Of a stretch of DNA of 9,492 bases, positions 1 to 7,174 are shown piece by piece. Under the pieces are notes generated by a model. That model saw only the letters and a list, made by a program, of their open reading frames with translations, searched no databases and was not told the DNA's origin. A program made the position numbers and the translations under genes. Every line of letters starts with the position of its first letter. Within the stretch, counting starts at the first letter, position 1. The stretch is taken from contig CAMZKK010000135.1 of the NCBI GenBank assembly GCA_947311175.1, positions 1 through 9,492 of the forward strand. Direction: 5' to 3'. Origin of the DNA: an uncultured Planctomycetota bacterium. Lineage in GTDB: Bacteria; Planctomycetota; SZUA-567; JAFGNG01.

Positions 1-489
1 GACTAACAGTATACCAATAGTTCCCAAGAAATTTACGATTGCAATCGACAAACCAACTTGCTCTTCATCTGCTCCAATAATCTGTTCGGTTGCTGCAATT
101 GCCGAACTTCCGCAAACTCCATTTCCGATTCCCAACAAAAGAGCAAATCTTTTATTGAAATTAAATGCCTTACCAATGATGACAGAGCTTAAAATAGTAA
201 TTAATAATCCAGTAATAACCATGAATACAGACTTTAAGCCTATCTCTTTCAGTATTAAAAAATTTAGATTCACACCCATTAGTGCAATAGCCAGCGAAAG
301 TAAATGTTTTTCGCTAAGGCTTATCCCTTTTTCAAAAAGCTGATTTAAGTTAGAAATATTTCCAACAATTATCCCTAATATTATAGCTATTGCAACCGCA
401 CCAATCGGAACAAAATGCGAGGAAAATATAGCAATCCCTCCAATAACGATACACAACCCTACTCCATAAATATAAGATGTTTTTTTCAT
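1..489 (-). CDS. YeiH/UPF0324 family putative sulfate exporter, N-terminal part (cut by window edge)
   Basis: This reading frame starts at the ATG at 487-489 and runs open through base 1, giving 163 residues of a family that is usually about 300-350 long, so the C-terminal half lies outside the window. The protein is a polytopic inner-membrane protein. Hydrophobic stretches lie at about residues 7-24, 28-43, 62-80, 85-107 and 145-163. The diagnostic feature is the Gly/Ser-rich motif GNGVCGSSAIAA at 122-133, followed by an acidic segment (GADEEQ, 139-144), typical of the UPF0324/YeiH (Cons_hypoth698) family. The family name 'putative sulfate exporter' is a prediction, and the substrate here is unknown. 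A weak AGGG-type ribosome site precedes the ATG. The gene lies 71 bp after the kinase gene on the same strand, so it could be read from the same transcript, but an AT-rich dyad in the gap may mark its own control. Confidence 0.85.
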   Translation of the reverse strand, partial: MKKTSYIYGVGLCIVIGGIAIFSSHFVPIGAVAIAIILGIIVGNISNLNQLFEKGISLSEKHLLSLAIALMGVNLNFLILKEIGLKSVFMVITGLLITILSSVIIGKAFNFNKRFALLLGIGNGVCGSSAIAATEQIIGADEEQVGLSIAIVNFLGTIGILLV

Positions 490-527
490 ACGAAACCCTA
501 TCTTTTATAATAAATTTTGCTTTATTT

Positions 528-549
528 TTTTTGATTCAATAATCAAAAA
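528..549. promoter_or_regulatory. AT-rich perfect dyad upstream of the transporter gene
   Basis: A 9-bp inverted repeat (TTTTTGATT, CAAT, AATCAAAAA) lies between the kinase stop and the transporter ATG. Leftward, in the direction of both genes, the right arm is followed by A residues rather than a U-tract, so it is a poor intrinsic terminator for the kinase operon. It is placed well for a protein-binding operator of the transporter gene. The inner core TTGAT-N6-ATCAA looks like an FNR/CRP-family half-site pair but has 6 bp instead of 4 between the arms. No binding protein can be named. Confidence 0.4.
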
Positions 550-560
550 TCGCCATCAGA

Positions 561-2336
561 TCACCTGTCATTGTTCATTGCTAATTGAATAGTGAAGGTT
601 GAGCCTTGATTGTCATTGCTCTTTACAAATACTGAACCATTATGGGTAATGGCGATGTGTTTTACAATTGATAAACCGAGTCCGGTTCCGCCTTGGTTTC
701 TACTTCTTGCCTTGTCAACTCTATAAAAACGTTCGAAAATTCTTTCTTGATGTTCTTTGCTGATTCCAAACCCATTATCAATTACGTTGATATTCAAAAA
801 GTCTTTTTCTCGTTCGCATTTTATAAATATTTCTTTTTGCGGTTCACTGTATTTTATGGCATTTTCAATCAAATTTTTGATAGCCGTTTCAAGTAAATCT
901 TGATTTGCTTTGACAATAAATTCATCGTTGCAATCAACAATTAATTTCATATCTTTTTCAGCAGCAAGTGTTGAGCATGCCTGTATTGCAGCATCTATGA
1001 TTTGTTTAACCTCGGTGTTAATGAATGGAAGTATCTGGCTTTGCGAACCATCTTCAATCTTTGATAAGGTTAAAAGGTCATTGATAATATTATTTAATCG
1101 CTTTGATTGTTTTACAATGATTTGTGCGTAGTGTTTAGTTTTTTCAGGTTCTTGAATGCCTTCATCGAGAAGGACTTCGGCAAAACCACTAATCGAGGTT
1201 ATTGGAGTTCTTAACTCATGAGATACATTTGCCACAAAGTCGCTACGAATTTTTTCGAGTTTATGGATTCTGGTTATGTCATTAAGGACAATTACTGCAC
1301 CAATTTTAACACCATCATAATCTTTTAGAATTGTTCCACTAACATAAAAATGGCGGGCATTTGTTGTCTCCCAATAAATCTCGGTTTCAATTGGTTTTGT
1401 GGCAGAAAGTAATTCGTTAATGAAATTTATCAGCTCAGGTATTCTGATTATTTCGCATATCATTTTTCCCTTACCTGTGTTTTTCGTGATTTTCAAAATA
1501 GATTCTGCCGCATCGTTTATCCTAATTATTCGTTCGTTATTGTCAATCGCAAGCACCCCTTCAGACATACTTGCAAAAATCGCTTGTTGTTCATTTTTGT
1601 TTTTGGTAATTCTTTCAATCTTTTGCGATAAATCTTTTGTCATATCATTGAAGGCTTCGGAGATTACGGCAATTTCCTCTGTTTTTGGAATTGGTAATTT
1701 TTTACTTAAATTGCCATTCTTGATTTCATCTATTCCGTTTTTGATTTCTTCAAGTGGGGCAACAATTCGTTTCGTGATATAAATACAGATTAAGCCGGCA
1801 ATGATGGCAATTGTGCCGACAAGTAGAATTATTTTTTCATTTAATTTCAACATTGGAATACTAAATGAGGTCATTGGAATTGAGGTTCTAATGACGGCAA
1901 TTACAGAATTTTTAAAGATGTAAGGAATTGCGACATACATCATTTTCTGGTTAAGGGTATTACTATTTCTAATCTGCCAACCGATGCCATGTTTCAATGC
2001 CCCAATTATTTCCGGTCGATTTATGTGGTTTTCCATTTGATTGGGATTCTTTTCGCTATCGCCAATAACCACACCATTAGGAAGAATAACTGTTATTTTG
2101 GTTTTCGATTTCTTCCCTGCAATGTCACACAGAGGGTCTATTTGCTTTTTGGTTAATTTCTTGCTTGATAGATAACTTGCAAAAATAAGAGCTCTTGATT
2201 TTAGGTCTTCAATGGTTTGTCTTTGATAAAATGCGTTTGACTCTTGGGTTGAATACCAAGTTGTAATAATCAACGATAGAATTATCAAAATCAAAAATGA
2301 GGGGAAGATGTGCCAAAATATTTTTTTTCGATTCAT
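561..2336 (-). CDS. phoR: PhoR-like membrane sensor histidine kinase
   Basis: This is a 591-aa inner-membrane sensor kinase that should phosphorylate the response regulator encoded just upstream. In order: TM1 at about 8-27, an extracytoplasmic region of about 140 residues (28-166), TM2 at about 168-187, HAMP at about 188-243, and a PAS domain at about 246-355. The HisKA domain follows, with phospho-accepting His373 in SHELRTPIT. The HATPase_c domain has N-box Asn488/Asn492, G1 box DNGFG at 520-524, F box ERIFERFYRVD at 531-541 and G2 box GGTGLGLS at 549-556. All catalytic boxes are intact. TM-sensor-TM-HAMP-PAS-HisKA-HATPase at this length is the architecture of Firmicutes-type PhoR/PnpS, whereas E. 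coli PhoR lacks the large periplasmic loop. The ATG overlaps the regulator stop as ATGA, which suggests translational coupling, and an AGAGAAG ribosome site lies inside the upstream gene. The phosphate assignment is inference from architecture plus the Pho-box-like site; the ligand could differ. Confidence 0.9.
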   Translation of the reverse strand: MNRKKIFWHIFPSFLILIILSLIITTWYSTQESNAFYQRQTIEDLKSRALIFASYLSSKKLTKKQIDPLCDIAGKKSKTKITVILPNGVVIGDSEKNPNQMENHINRPEIIGALKHGIGWQIRNSNTLNQKMMYVAIPYIFKNSVIAVIRTSIPMTSFSIPMLKLNEKIILLVGTIAIIAGLICIYITKRIVAPLEEIKNGIDEIKNGNLSKKLPIPKTEEIAVISEAFNDMTKDLSQKIERITKNKNEQQAIFASMSEGVLAIDNNERIIRINDAAESILKITKNTGKGKMICEIIRIPELINFINELLSATKPIETEIYWETTNARHFYVSGTILKDYDGVKIGAVIVLNDITRIHKLEKIRSDFVANVSHELRTPITSISGFAEVLLDEGIQEPEKTKHYAQIIVKQSKRLNNIINDLLTLSKIEDGSQSQILPFINTEVKQIIDAAIQACSTLAAEKDMKLIVDCNDEFIVKANQDLLETAIKNLIENAIKYSEPQKEIFIKCEREKDFLNINVIDNGFGISKEHQERIFERFYRVDKARSRNQGGTGLGLSIVKHIAITHNGSVFVKSNDNQGSTFTIQLAMNNDR

Positions 2337-3028
2337 TGCACTTCTCTTATCTTGTAACCAATTCCTCTAACTGTCTCAATCCACTTTCCTGATTTTCCAA
2401 GCTTTTTTCTCAACCCTGCAATCTGCACATCTACTGCCCTGTCGGTAGCAAGTGCATCTTCACCCCGTGAGGAATCTAATATTTGATTTCGGGTAAAAAC
2501 CCAACCCGGTCTTCTTGCTAAGAGATGAAGAATTGCAAATTCAGTATATGTCATTTCACAAATCTTACCGTCAGCCATAACTTTATGCTTACCGGTATTT
2601 ATTTCAATATCGTGAATCTTTATAATTGTTTCTTTCGATTCATCAGCACCTGCTTTTTTCCTGCGAAGTATTGCTTTGATGCGAGAAGTTAAAATATTAG
2701 GTCTATATGGTTTTACAATATAATCATCAGCACCAAGTTCTAATCCAATAACAATATCTATCTCTTCACCTTTGGCTGTAAGGATGATAATATTGATATC
2801 TTTGGTCGAATTGTGTTCTTTTATTTTTTTACAAACATCAAGTCCATCCATTCCCGGCAACATTAAGTCTAAGAGGATGAGGTCTGGCAATTCTTTTTGT
2901 GCTATTGCTAAACCGTCTTCACCGGAATAAGCTGAAATTGTGTTATAACCAGATTGTGCAAGATGAAGCAAGATGAGTTCATGAATGTCCGGTTCATCCT
3001 CAACAACCAATATCGTTTCTTTATTCAT
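2333..3028 (-). CDS. phoB: PhoB/OmpR-family response regulator
   Basis: This is a 231-aa cytoplasmic DNA-binding response regulator. The receiver domain (about 4-122) has the acidic pocket Glu10/Asp11, phospho-acceptor Asp54 (LILLDLMLPGMDG), Thr84 (ILTAK) and Lys106 (VKPY). A winged-helix Trans_reg_C domain follows (about 135-229), with the typical EMTYTEFAILHLLARRPGWVFTR, RAVDVQIAGLRKKL and ETVRGIGYK stretches. I chose the ATG at 3026-3028 because a GGAG ribosome site (3037-3040) sits 8 nt upstream and the protein then begins MNKETILVVEDEPD as in the family. The frame stays open to a TTG at 3058, but that start would lack a ribosome site and would lie nearly on the predicted transcription start. 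The gene is first in the operon and overlaps the kinase gene by 4 bp. Domain order and pairing fit PhoB/PhoP. A Pho-box-like repeat upstream suggests autoregulation. OmpR-family paralogues with other signals cannot be excluded. Confidence 0.9.
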   Translation of the reverse strand: MNKETILVVEDEPDIHELILLHLAQSGYNTISAYSGEDGLAIAQKELPDLILLDLMLPGMDGLDVCKKIKEHNSTKDINIIILTAKGEEIDIVIGLELGADDYIVKPYRPNILTSRIKAILRRKKAGADESKETIIKIHDIEINTGKHKVMADGKICEMTYTEFAILHLLARRPGWVFTRNQILDSSRGEDALATDRAVDVQIAGLRKKLGKSGKWIETVRGIGYKIREVQ

Positions 3029-3058
3029 TTTAATTTCTCCAAAATATATAATAAACAA

Positions 3059-3067
3059 AGTATAGCA
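3059..3067 (-). promoter_or_regulatory. Extended -10 promoter of the phoB-phoR operon
   Basis: On the minus strand TGC-TATACT forms an extended -10 (TGnTATAAT-like), with the hexamer at 3059-3064. No -35 hexamer lies at the right distance: the bases 17 bp upstream read ACACAA. That is typical of an activator-dependent promoter. Transcription would start near 3051-3053, giving a leader of about 24 nt that includes the GGAG ribosome site at 3037-3040. Confidence 0.6.
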
Positions 3068-3072
3068 TATAA

Positions 3073-3095
3073 ATGTTAGGATTGTGTTAGGATTG
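3073..3095 (-). promoter_or_regulatory. Pho-box-like tandem repeat (probable PhoB autoregulatory site)
   Basis: The plus strand carries two perfect adjacent copies of TGTTAGGATTG (3074-3084 and 3085-3095). Read on the minus strand, the core at 3073-3090 is CTAACAC-AATC-CTAACAT: two 7-bp direct repeats separated by 4 bp, the spacing of a Pho box (consensus CTGTCAT-N4-CTGTCAT). Each half matches at C, T, C, A, and the second also at the final T. The core ends 9 bp upstream of the -10 hexamer and occupies the -35 region, as in PhoB-activated promoters. The OmpR/PhoB family binds direct repeats of 11-bp period. The binder itself is inference. Confidence 0.6.
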
Positions 3096-3124
3096 GATGT
3101 TTTTATTATTATTTTTAATAATCA

Positions 3125-3152
3125 TTGTGGATTTTATCTTTTCATTTACAAT
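3125..3152 (+). promoter_or_regulatory. Candidate promoter of the GH42-like gene
   Basis: TTGTGG (3125-3130), a 16-bp spacer and TACAAT (3147-3152) form a reasonable sigma70-type promoter pointing right. Transcription would start near 3159, giving a leader of about 70 nt before the ATG at 3229. In this AT-rich divergent region other assignments are possible. Confidence 0.4.
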
Positions 3153-3171
3153 GTCCTAAACCTAAATTCCG

Positions 3172-3183
3172 TAGTAGCTACTA
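3172..3183. promoter_or_regulatory. Perfect 12-bp palindrome in the leader of the GH42-like gene
   Basis: TAGTAGCTACTA is a gapless perfect dyad just downstream of the candidate transcription start and 45 bp before the ATG. The position would suit a repressor operator. With no loop it is a poor RNA hairpin. No regulator gene is adjacent apart from the divergent PhoB-like gene, whose family binds direct repeats instead. Confidence 0.3.
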
Positions 3184-3228
3184 TGTTAGAGCAAGTGCTT
3201 TTAACTTTTAATTATAAGGAATATTGAT

Positions 3229-5289
3229 ATGAAAATTGATAAAGAGCAGTGTTTTGATTCCTATCGTGGGAAGGGGTGGATTGCTTTGCGTAGGACTATT
3301 CCGCTTTGGAGTTGGGAAAAAAATCTTACAGAATTGCTTGACGCTTGCCCTAAATATGGGATTGATGAAGTGGTTGTAAAGGTTGATACCGAAGAATTTT
3401 CTCATGGCATTCCATCTGTTGAATGGTTGAAAGAATATCAAATTGTTTTGTTTGAAATCAAAAAAGAATTGGAAGGAATTGGGGTTGTTTTTTCAGTCAA
3501 TCCGTGGGCAACTCATGTGCATGCCGATCGTGGTCGTAATCTAAAAAAGACATTTCCCAAAATGAATTTTATTGTAGGGCATGATGGAAGTCAATGTCAA
3601 GATTGTGCTTGCTCTTTATCATCGGTATGGCGTGAGCATACTGTTGCACTTTGGAAAATCTATGCAGAGACCAAACCGAATATTATTTGGGTGGAGGATG
3701 ATATTAGAACATTTAATCATTTTCCAGTGCAGTTTGGTTGTTTTTGTCCTGAGCATTTAAAACAATTTGCCGAAAGAATTGGCAAGAACATTACCAGAGA
3801 AGAATTGGTTGGTTTGATTTTGTCTTCCGGTTCACCTCATCCATATCGCAAAGAGTGGCTGGATGTGCAAAGTGAAATAATGATTGACGTTGCTAGAATT
3901 ATTTCATCTGCTGTCCACGAAGTATCTCCGAAAACAAAGGTGGGACTTATGTCAAGTGGTCCAGATTATCATTGTTTGGAGGGGAGAAGATGGCATGATT
4001 TTATTTATGCACTTGCCGGAGATAATATTCCGGTTAGTCGTCCACCTTTGGGAAATTATATGGAAACCAATCTGAAAGGATTGTATTATACCGCAAATTC
4101 TCTGCGCCGCACAAGGTATGTTCTTCCCAAAAATACAATAGAAATGGCAGAGGTGGAAAATTATCCGTATTCTCAATACAGTAAATCAAATACATTTACT
4201 TTTTTGCAAACAGCGGTTTGTTTCTCTATGGGAGCACAAGGCGTGGCAATGAATTTGTTTGACCATTGTGGAACACCAATGTCTGCAGAAATATCTGTTT
4301 TGCAATCATTGCAACAAAATAAAAAATATTTACAGGCATTGACCGACAAATGTATTCCTTCCGGAAAATTTAGTGGGATAAGGATTTTACATCATGACAA
4401 AACATCGTATCATAAACATTTAAGCGAGGACAGCAGTTATGATAATCTTCAAGAAGAAAGTTTCGGCTGGGAAGATCCGCTACAGGCATTTGGTTTTGCC
4501 ACGACTTATGAACAGTCAAACCTTGTTGCCTTGACTGGACAAAGTATTCGATGTTTAACAAGTAATGAAATATTAAAATTATTATCAACCGGTGTATTGT
4601 GTGATTTGACAGCGACCGAAACCTTGATAGAAATGGGGTTTGGCAAATACTTGGGGGTGGCTTTAAAACGTAGGTTCAAACGTAAAGACTTACCAATTGC
4701 GGCAGAGCATTTTTTTAACACTGATTTTGGGGGAGAGAAGGATAGATATTTTGCACTAACAACCTACCCTGACGATACCTCTATTGGAGAATTAGAGGCA
4801 CAAGCAAGCACGATTGAGATTTCTGAAATTGTTGACCCTAACACAAATAGATTATTTCCCGGTTTAACCTTGTTTGAAAATTCACTTGGTGGAAGAATTG
4901 CAATCTATCCTGTTGAAATGGATGTCTCTCTTCGTTGGATATTTACCCGCCCGATAAGGCAAATTCAAATGACCAAGATTTTAGAATGGCTTTCAAGAGA
5001 TACTCTTCCGTTAATGGTTAAAGGTGGGCATAATGTTCTTCCCTTGCGAATGGATTTTGATGATAAAATTATTGTCGCAGTGTTTTGCCTTTCTCTTGAC
5101 GATTGGAATGGTTTGGAATTATTGATTAATACCAAACAACAAAAAGTTTCTAAAATTATGCGATTAGCCGAGTCCGAGAATTGGGAATTATTTGACTCTT
5201 TTGCCTGTGGCAAGGATAGATTAACAATCAAATATTCAAAAGAATTGGATTATAAAAAACCGTTAGTTTTAGAAATAAGTTTTTGTTAA
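3229..5289 (+). CDS. GH42-related TIM-barrel protein with trimerisation-like domain (putative glycoside hydrolase)
   Basis: This is a 686-aa protein with an AAGGA ribosome site (3216-3220) 8 nt before the ATG. No signal peptide or membrane segment is visible, so it is probably cytoplasmic. Residues about 15-375 read like a GH-A clan (beta/alpha)8 barrel. A strand-4-like NIIWVEDDIR (151-160) is followed by GCFCPEHLKQF (170-180), which resembles the Cys-containing segment after the acid/base site of GH42. A strand-7-like TIEMAEVENYPYSQYSKS (303-320) is followed by a conserved-looking GAQGVAMNLFDHCGTPM (335-351). Residues about 383-560, including LTSNEILKLLSTGVLCD (443-459), resemble the GATase-like beta-galactosidase trimerisation domain, and a beta-rich C-terminal part follows. 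Candidate catalytic acids are Glu156/Asp157 and Glu305/Glu308/Glu310. The classical GH42 motifs (such as NEYG) are absent, so substrate and even activity are unproven. The gene stands alone, divergent from phoB and convergent with recQ, with no sugar transporter or regulator beside it. Confidence 0.65.
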   Translation: MKIDKEQCFDSYRGKGWIALRRTIPLWSWEKNLTELLDACPKYGIDEVVVKVDTEEFSHGIPSVEWLKEYQIVLFEIKKELEGIGVVFSVNPWATHVHADRGRNLKKTFPKMNFIVGHDGSQCQDCACSLSSVWREHTVALWKIYAETKPNIIWVEDDIRTFNHFPVQFGCFCPEHLKQFAERIGKNITREELVGLILSSGSPHPYRKEWLDVQSEIMIDVARIISSAVHEVSPKTKVGLMSSGPDYHCLEGRRWHDFIYALAGDNIPVSRPPLGNYMETNLKGLYYTANSLRRTRYVLPKNTIEMAEVENYPYSQYSKSNTFTFLQTAVCFSMGAQGVAMNLFDHCGTPMSAEISVLQSLQQNKKYLQALTDKCIPSGKFSGIRILHHDKTSYHKHLSEDSSYDNLQEESFGWEDPLQAFGFATTYEQSNLVALTGQSIRCLTSNEILKLLSTGVLCDLTATETLIEMGFGKYLGVALKRRFKRKDLPIAAEHFFNTDFGGEKDRYFALTTYPDDTSIGELEAQASTIEISEIVDPNTNRLFPGLTLFENSLGGRIAIYPVEMDVSLRWIFTRPIRQIQMTKILEWLSRDTLPLMVKGGHNVLPLRMDFDDKIIVAVFCLSLDDWNGLELLINTKQQKVSKIMRLAESENWELFDSFACGKDRLTIKYSKELDYKKPLVLEISFC

Positions 5290-5292
5290 TGT

Positions 5293-5334
5293 TTCGACAA
5301 GTTAATCTGTCGAATTGACAAATTTAACCCTGTC
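5293..5334. terminator. Two tandem small hairpins between convergent genes
   Basis: The 49-bp gap between the convergent GH42-like and recQ stop codons holds TTCGACA-N8-TGTCGAA (5293-5314, 7-bp stem), immediately followed by GACA-N10-TGTC (5317-5334, 4-bp stem). The two units share the pattern GACA...TTAA...TGTC. The position suggests a bidirectional transcription end. There is no clear U-tract on either strand, so intrinsic termination would be inefficient. Confidence 0.4.
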
Positions 5335-5338
5335 GTCA

Positions 5339-7174
5339 TTACGAAATATTACCGATTGCTTCTTGAATGGCATTGATGAAGATTTTTCCGTATTTTTTGA
5401 ATTTTACTTGCCCTACGCCTGAAATGGCAAGCATTTCTTCTTTGTTGCCGGGTTTTTTTTCAGCCATATAGGTCAGGGTGGCGTTAGAAAAGATGACGTA
5501 AGCGGGAATGTTTTTCTTCTCGGCAAGTTCGTTCCTGCATGCTCTGATATGTTCAAATATTGTTGTCGCATCACTGTCAAGATTGAGCTCTTCCTTCGCT
5601 CTTCTTTTGGTTGTTCCACTTGCTTTTACCTTTTTCTCTTTTTTTGCTTTGGTGGTTTGCTTACGAAGGAAAAATTTTTCTTCACCTTTGAGGATTGGAT
5701 TTGCTTTGGGGGTAAGCGATAGTCCGTTAAATTCAGGGTCAACATTAACGATTCCGGTAATTACAAGTTGGCGGTAGAGGTTTCGCCATTCAACCTTGGT
5801 CAAATCTTTGCCAATACCGTAGGTGCTGACATGATTATGTCCGAGTCTAAGGATTCTTTCATTTTCGCTACCAGCCAAAACATCAATTAAGTAATTAACG
5901 CCAAATCGTTGCCCGGTTCTAAAGATGCAAGATAGTGCCTTTTGGGCATTTACTGTTTGATCAATCTGTTCTACCGGAAATAGGCAGGTATCACAATTGT
6001 TGCATTTTTCTTCTTGATAATCGCCAAAGTAATTTAACAATACCTCACGCCTACAGGTTGTAACTTCACAAAAGGCAAGGATTGCCTCTAATTTTTGCCT
6101 TTCTATTCGTTTGTGCTCTTCATCACCATCCGAACTTTCAATGAAATTTCGCAATAAAACAACATCTTGCATCCCATACATCATCCACGCTGTTGAGGGA
6201 AGACCATCTCTGCCAGCCCTTCCGGTTTCTTGATAATATGCTTCAATGCTTTTGGGTAGATTTAGGTGAGCGACAAATCTAACATCCGGTTTGTCGATTC
6301 CCATTCCAAAGGCAATGGTTGCGACAATAATAATTCCGTCTTCTCGTAAAAATCTATTTTGATTATTTTTTCTCTCTTCGTTATTCATTCCTGCATGATA
6401 GGGTAGGGCAGGAATATTTTTTTCATTTAACCACGATGCTGTTTCCTCAACATTTTTTCTGGATAGACAATAGACAATTCCCGATTTGTCTGGGTATTCG
6501 GTTGTAATGAAATTTAACAATTCCTTTTTAGCATCTTTTTTCGGTCGCACTTGATAACGAATGTTTGGTCTGTCAAAGCCACTGATAAAACTTTTTGCAT
6601 TGTCTAATTTTAATTGCGTAATGATTTCTTCACGAGTTTTTTGGTCAGCAGTTGCGGTGCAGGCAATTCTTGGGATGTCTGGGAATTCTTCATGTAGGAG
6701 TGATAATTTCATATAATCCGGTCTGAAATCATGTCCCCAACGAGATACGCAATGAGCCTCGTCAATGGCGAAGATAGATATTTTTGATTTTTTTAATAAG
6801 TCAATCGTGTACTCGTGAAACAATCTTTCCGGTGCGATATATAATAAATCAATTGAGCCGTCAATTAATTTGTTTTCTACTTCCCACGCTTCATCGCTGT
6901 TTAGAGAAGAATTTAGAAATTCCGCATTTATCCCATTTTCTCGAACCGCCTCAACTTGATCTTGCATTAGGGCAATGAGGGGTGAAATTATTATGCCTAC
7001 ACCATCTCTAATGATTGCCGGGATTTGATAACAAAGTGATTTGCCACCACCTGTCGGCATTAATACCAATGCATCTCCGTCATTGATTAGATGATTGATG
7101 ATTGTTTCTTGTTCTCCCCTAAATGTTGGATAGCCAAATGTTTCGTTTAGTATTTTGGTTGCTTGGTCAATCAT
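5339..7174 (-). CDS. recQ: ATP-dependent 3'-5' DNA helicase RecQ
   Basis: This is a full-length RecQ of 611 aa (E. coli: 609), a cytoplasmic helicase acting in recombinational repair and at stalled forks. It shows RecQ motif 0 (FGYPTFRGEQ, 13-22), Walker A MPTGGGKS (39-46), Walker B DEAH (138-141) with the aromatic-rich loop CVSRWGHDFRP (142-152), TATA motif III (173-176) and motif VI QETGRAGRDG (315-324). The zinc site is Cys374, Cys391, Cys394 and Cys397. An RQC winged-helix region follows at about 400-500, then a Lys-rich linker (about 506-530) and a C-terminal HRDC domain (about 535-608). I start at the ATG at 7172-7174, because the upstream extension to a GTG at 7240 adds 22 unfamiliar residues inside the preceding gene. 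This ATG overlaps the dehydrogenase stop by 8 bp (ATGATTGA) and has only a weak ribosome site, so translation is probably coupled. Confidence 0.95.
   Translation of the reverse strand: MIDQATKILNETFGYPTFRGEQETIINHLINDGDALVLMPTGGGKSLCYQIPAIIRDGVGIIISPLIALMQDQVEAVRENGINAEFLNSSLNSDEAWEVENKLIDGSIDLLYIAPERLFHEYTIDLLKKSKISIFAIDEAHCVSRWGHDFRPDYMKLSLLHEEFPDIPRIACTATADQKTREEIITQLKLDNAKSFISGFDRPNIRYQVRPKKDAKKELLNFITTEYPDKSGIVYCLSRKNVEETASWLNEKNIPALPYHAGMNNEERKNNQNRFLREDGIIIVATIAFGMGIDKPDVRFVAHLNLPKSIEAYYQETGRAGRDGLPSTAWMMYGMQDVVLLRNFIESSDGDEEHKRIERQKLEAILAFCEVTTCRREVLLNYFGDYQEEKCNNCDTCLFPVEQIDQTVNAQKALSCIFRTGQRFGVNYLIDVLAGSENERILRLGHNHVSTYGIGKDLTKVEWRNLYRQLVITGIVNVDPEFNGLSLTPKANPILKGEEKFFLRKQTTKAKKEKKVKASGTTKRRAKEELNLDSDATTIFEHIRACRNELAEKKNIPAYVIFSNATLTYMAEKKPGNKEEMLAISGVGQVKFKKYGKIFINAIQEAIGNIS

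Noticed and set aside
155..343. 62-aa open frame on the plus strand
   Set aside because: It is antisense to the clear YeiH-family frame and has no ribosome site or recognisable feature.
533..544. FNR box in the dyad upstream of the transporter
   Set aside because: The arms TTGAT and ATCAA are separated by 6 bp instead of the required 4, so the match to FNR/CRP-type sites fails.
1399..1782. 127-aa open frame on the plus strand inside the kinase gene
   Set aside because: It is the antisense shadow of the HAMP/PAS coding region, has no ribosome site, and its hydrophobic runs mirror charged codons on the real strand.
3029..3058. Longer response-regulator start at a TTG (3058)
   Set aside because: There is no ribosome site and almost no leader after the predicted transcription start. 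The ATG at 3028 has a GGAG 8 nt upstream and a canonical receiver N-terminus.
3191..3215. Possible repeat shared with the window end (inverted, about 9403-9424)
   Set aside because: The two segments (TGCTTTTAACTTTTAATT and TGCTTTTTAGCTTTTAATT) are similar, but both are AT-rich and short, with an indel and a mismatch; chance is likely.
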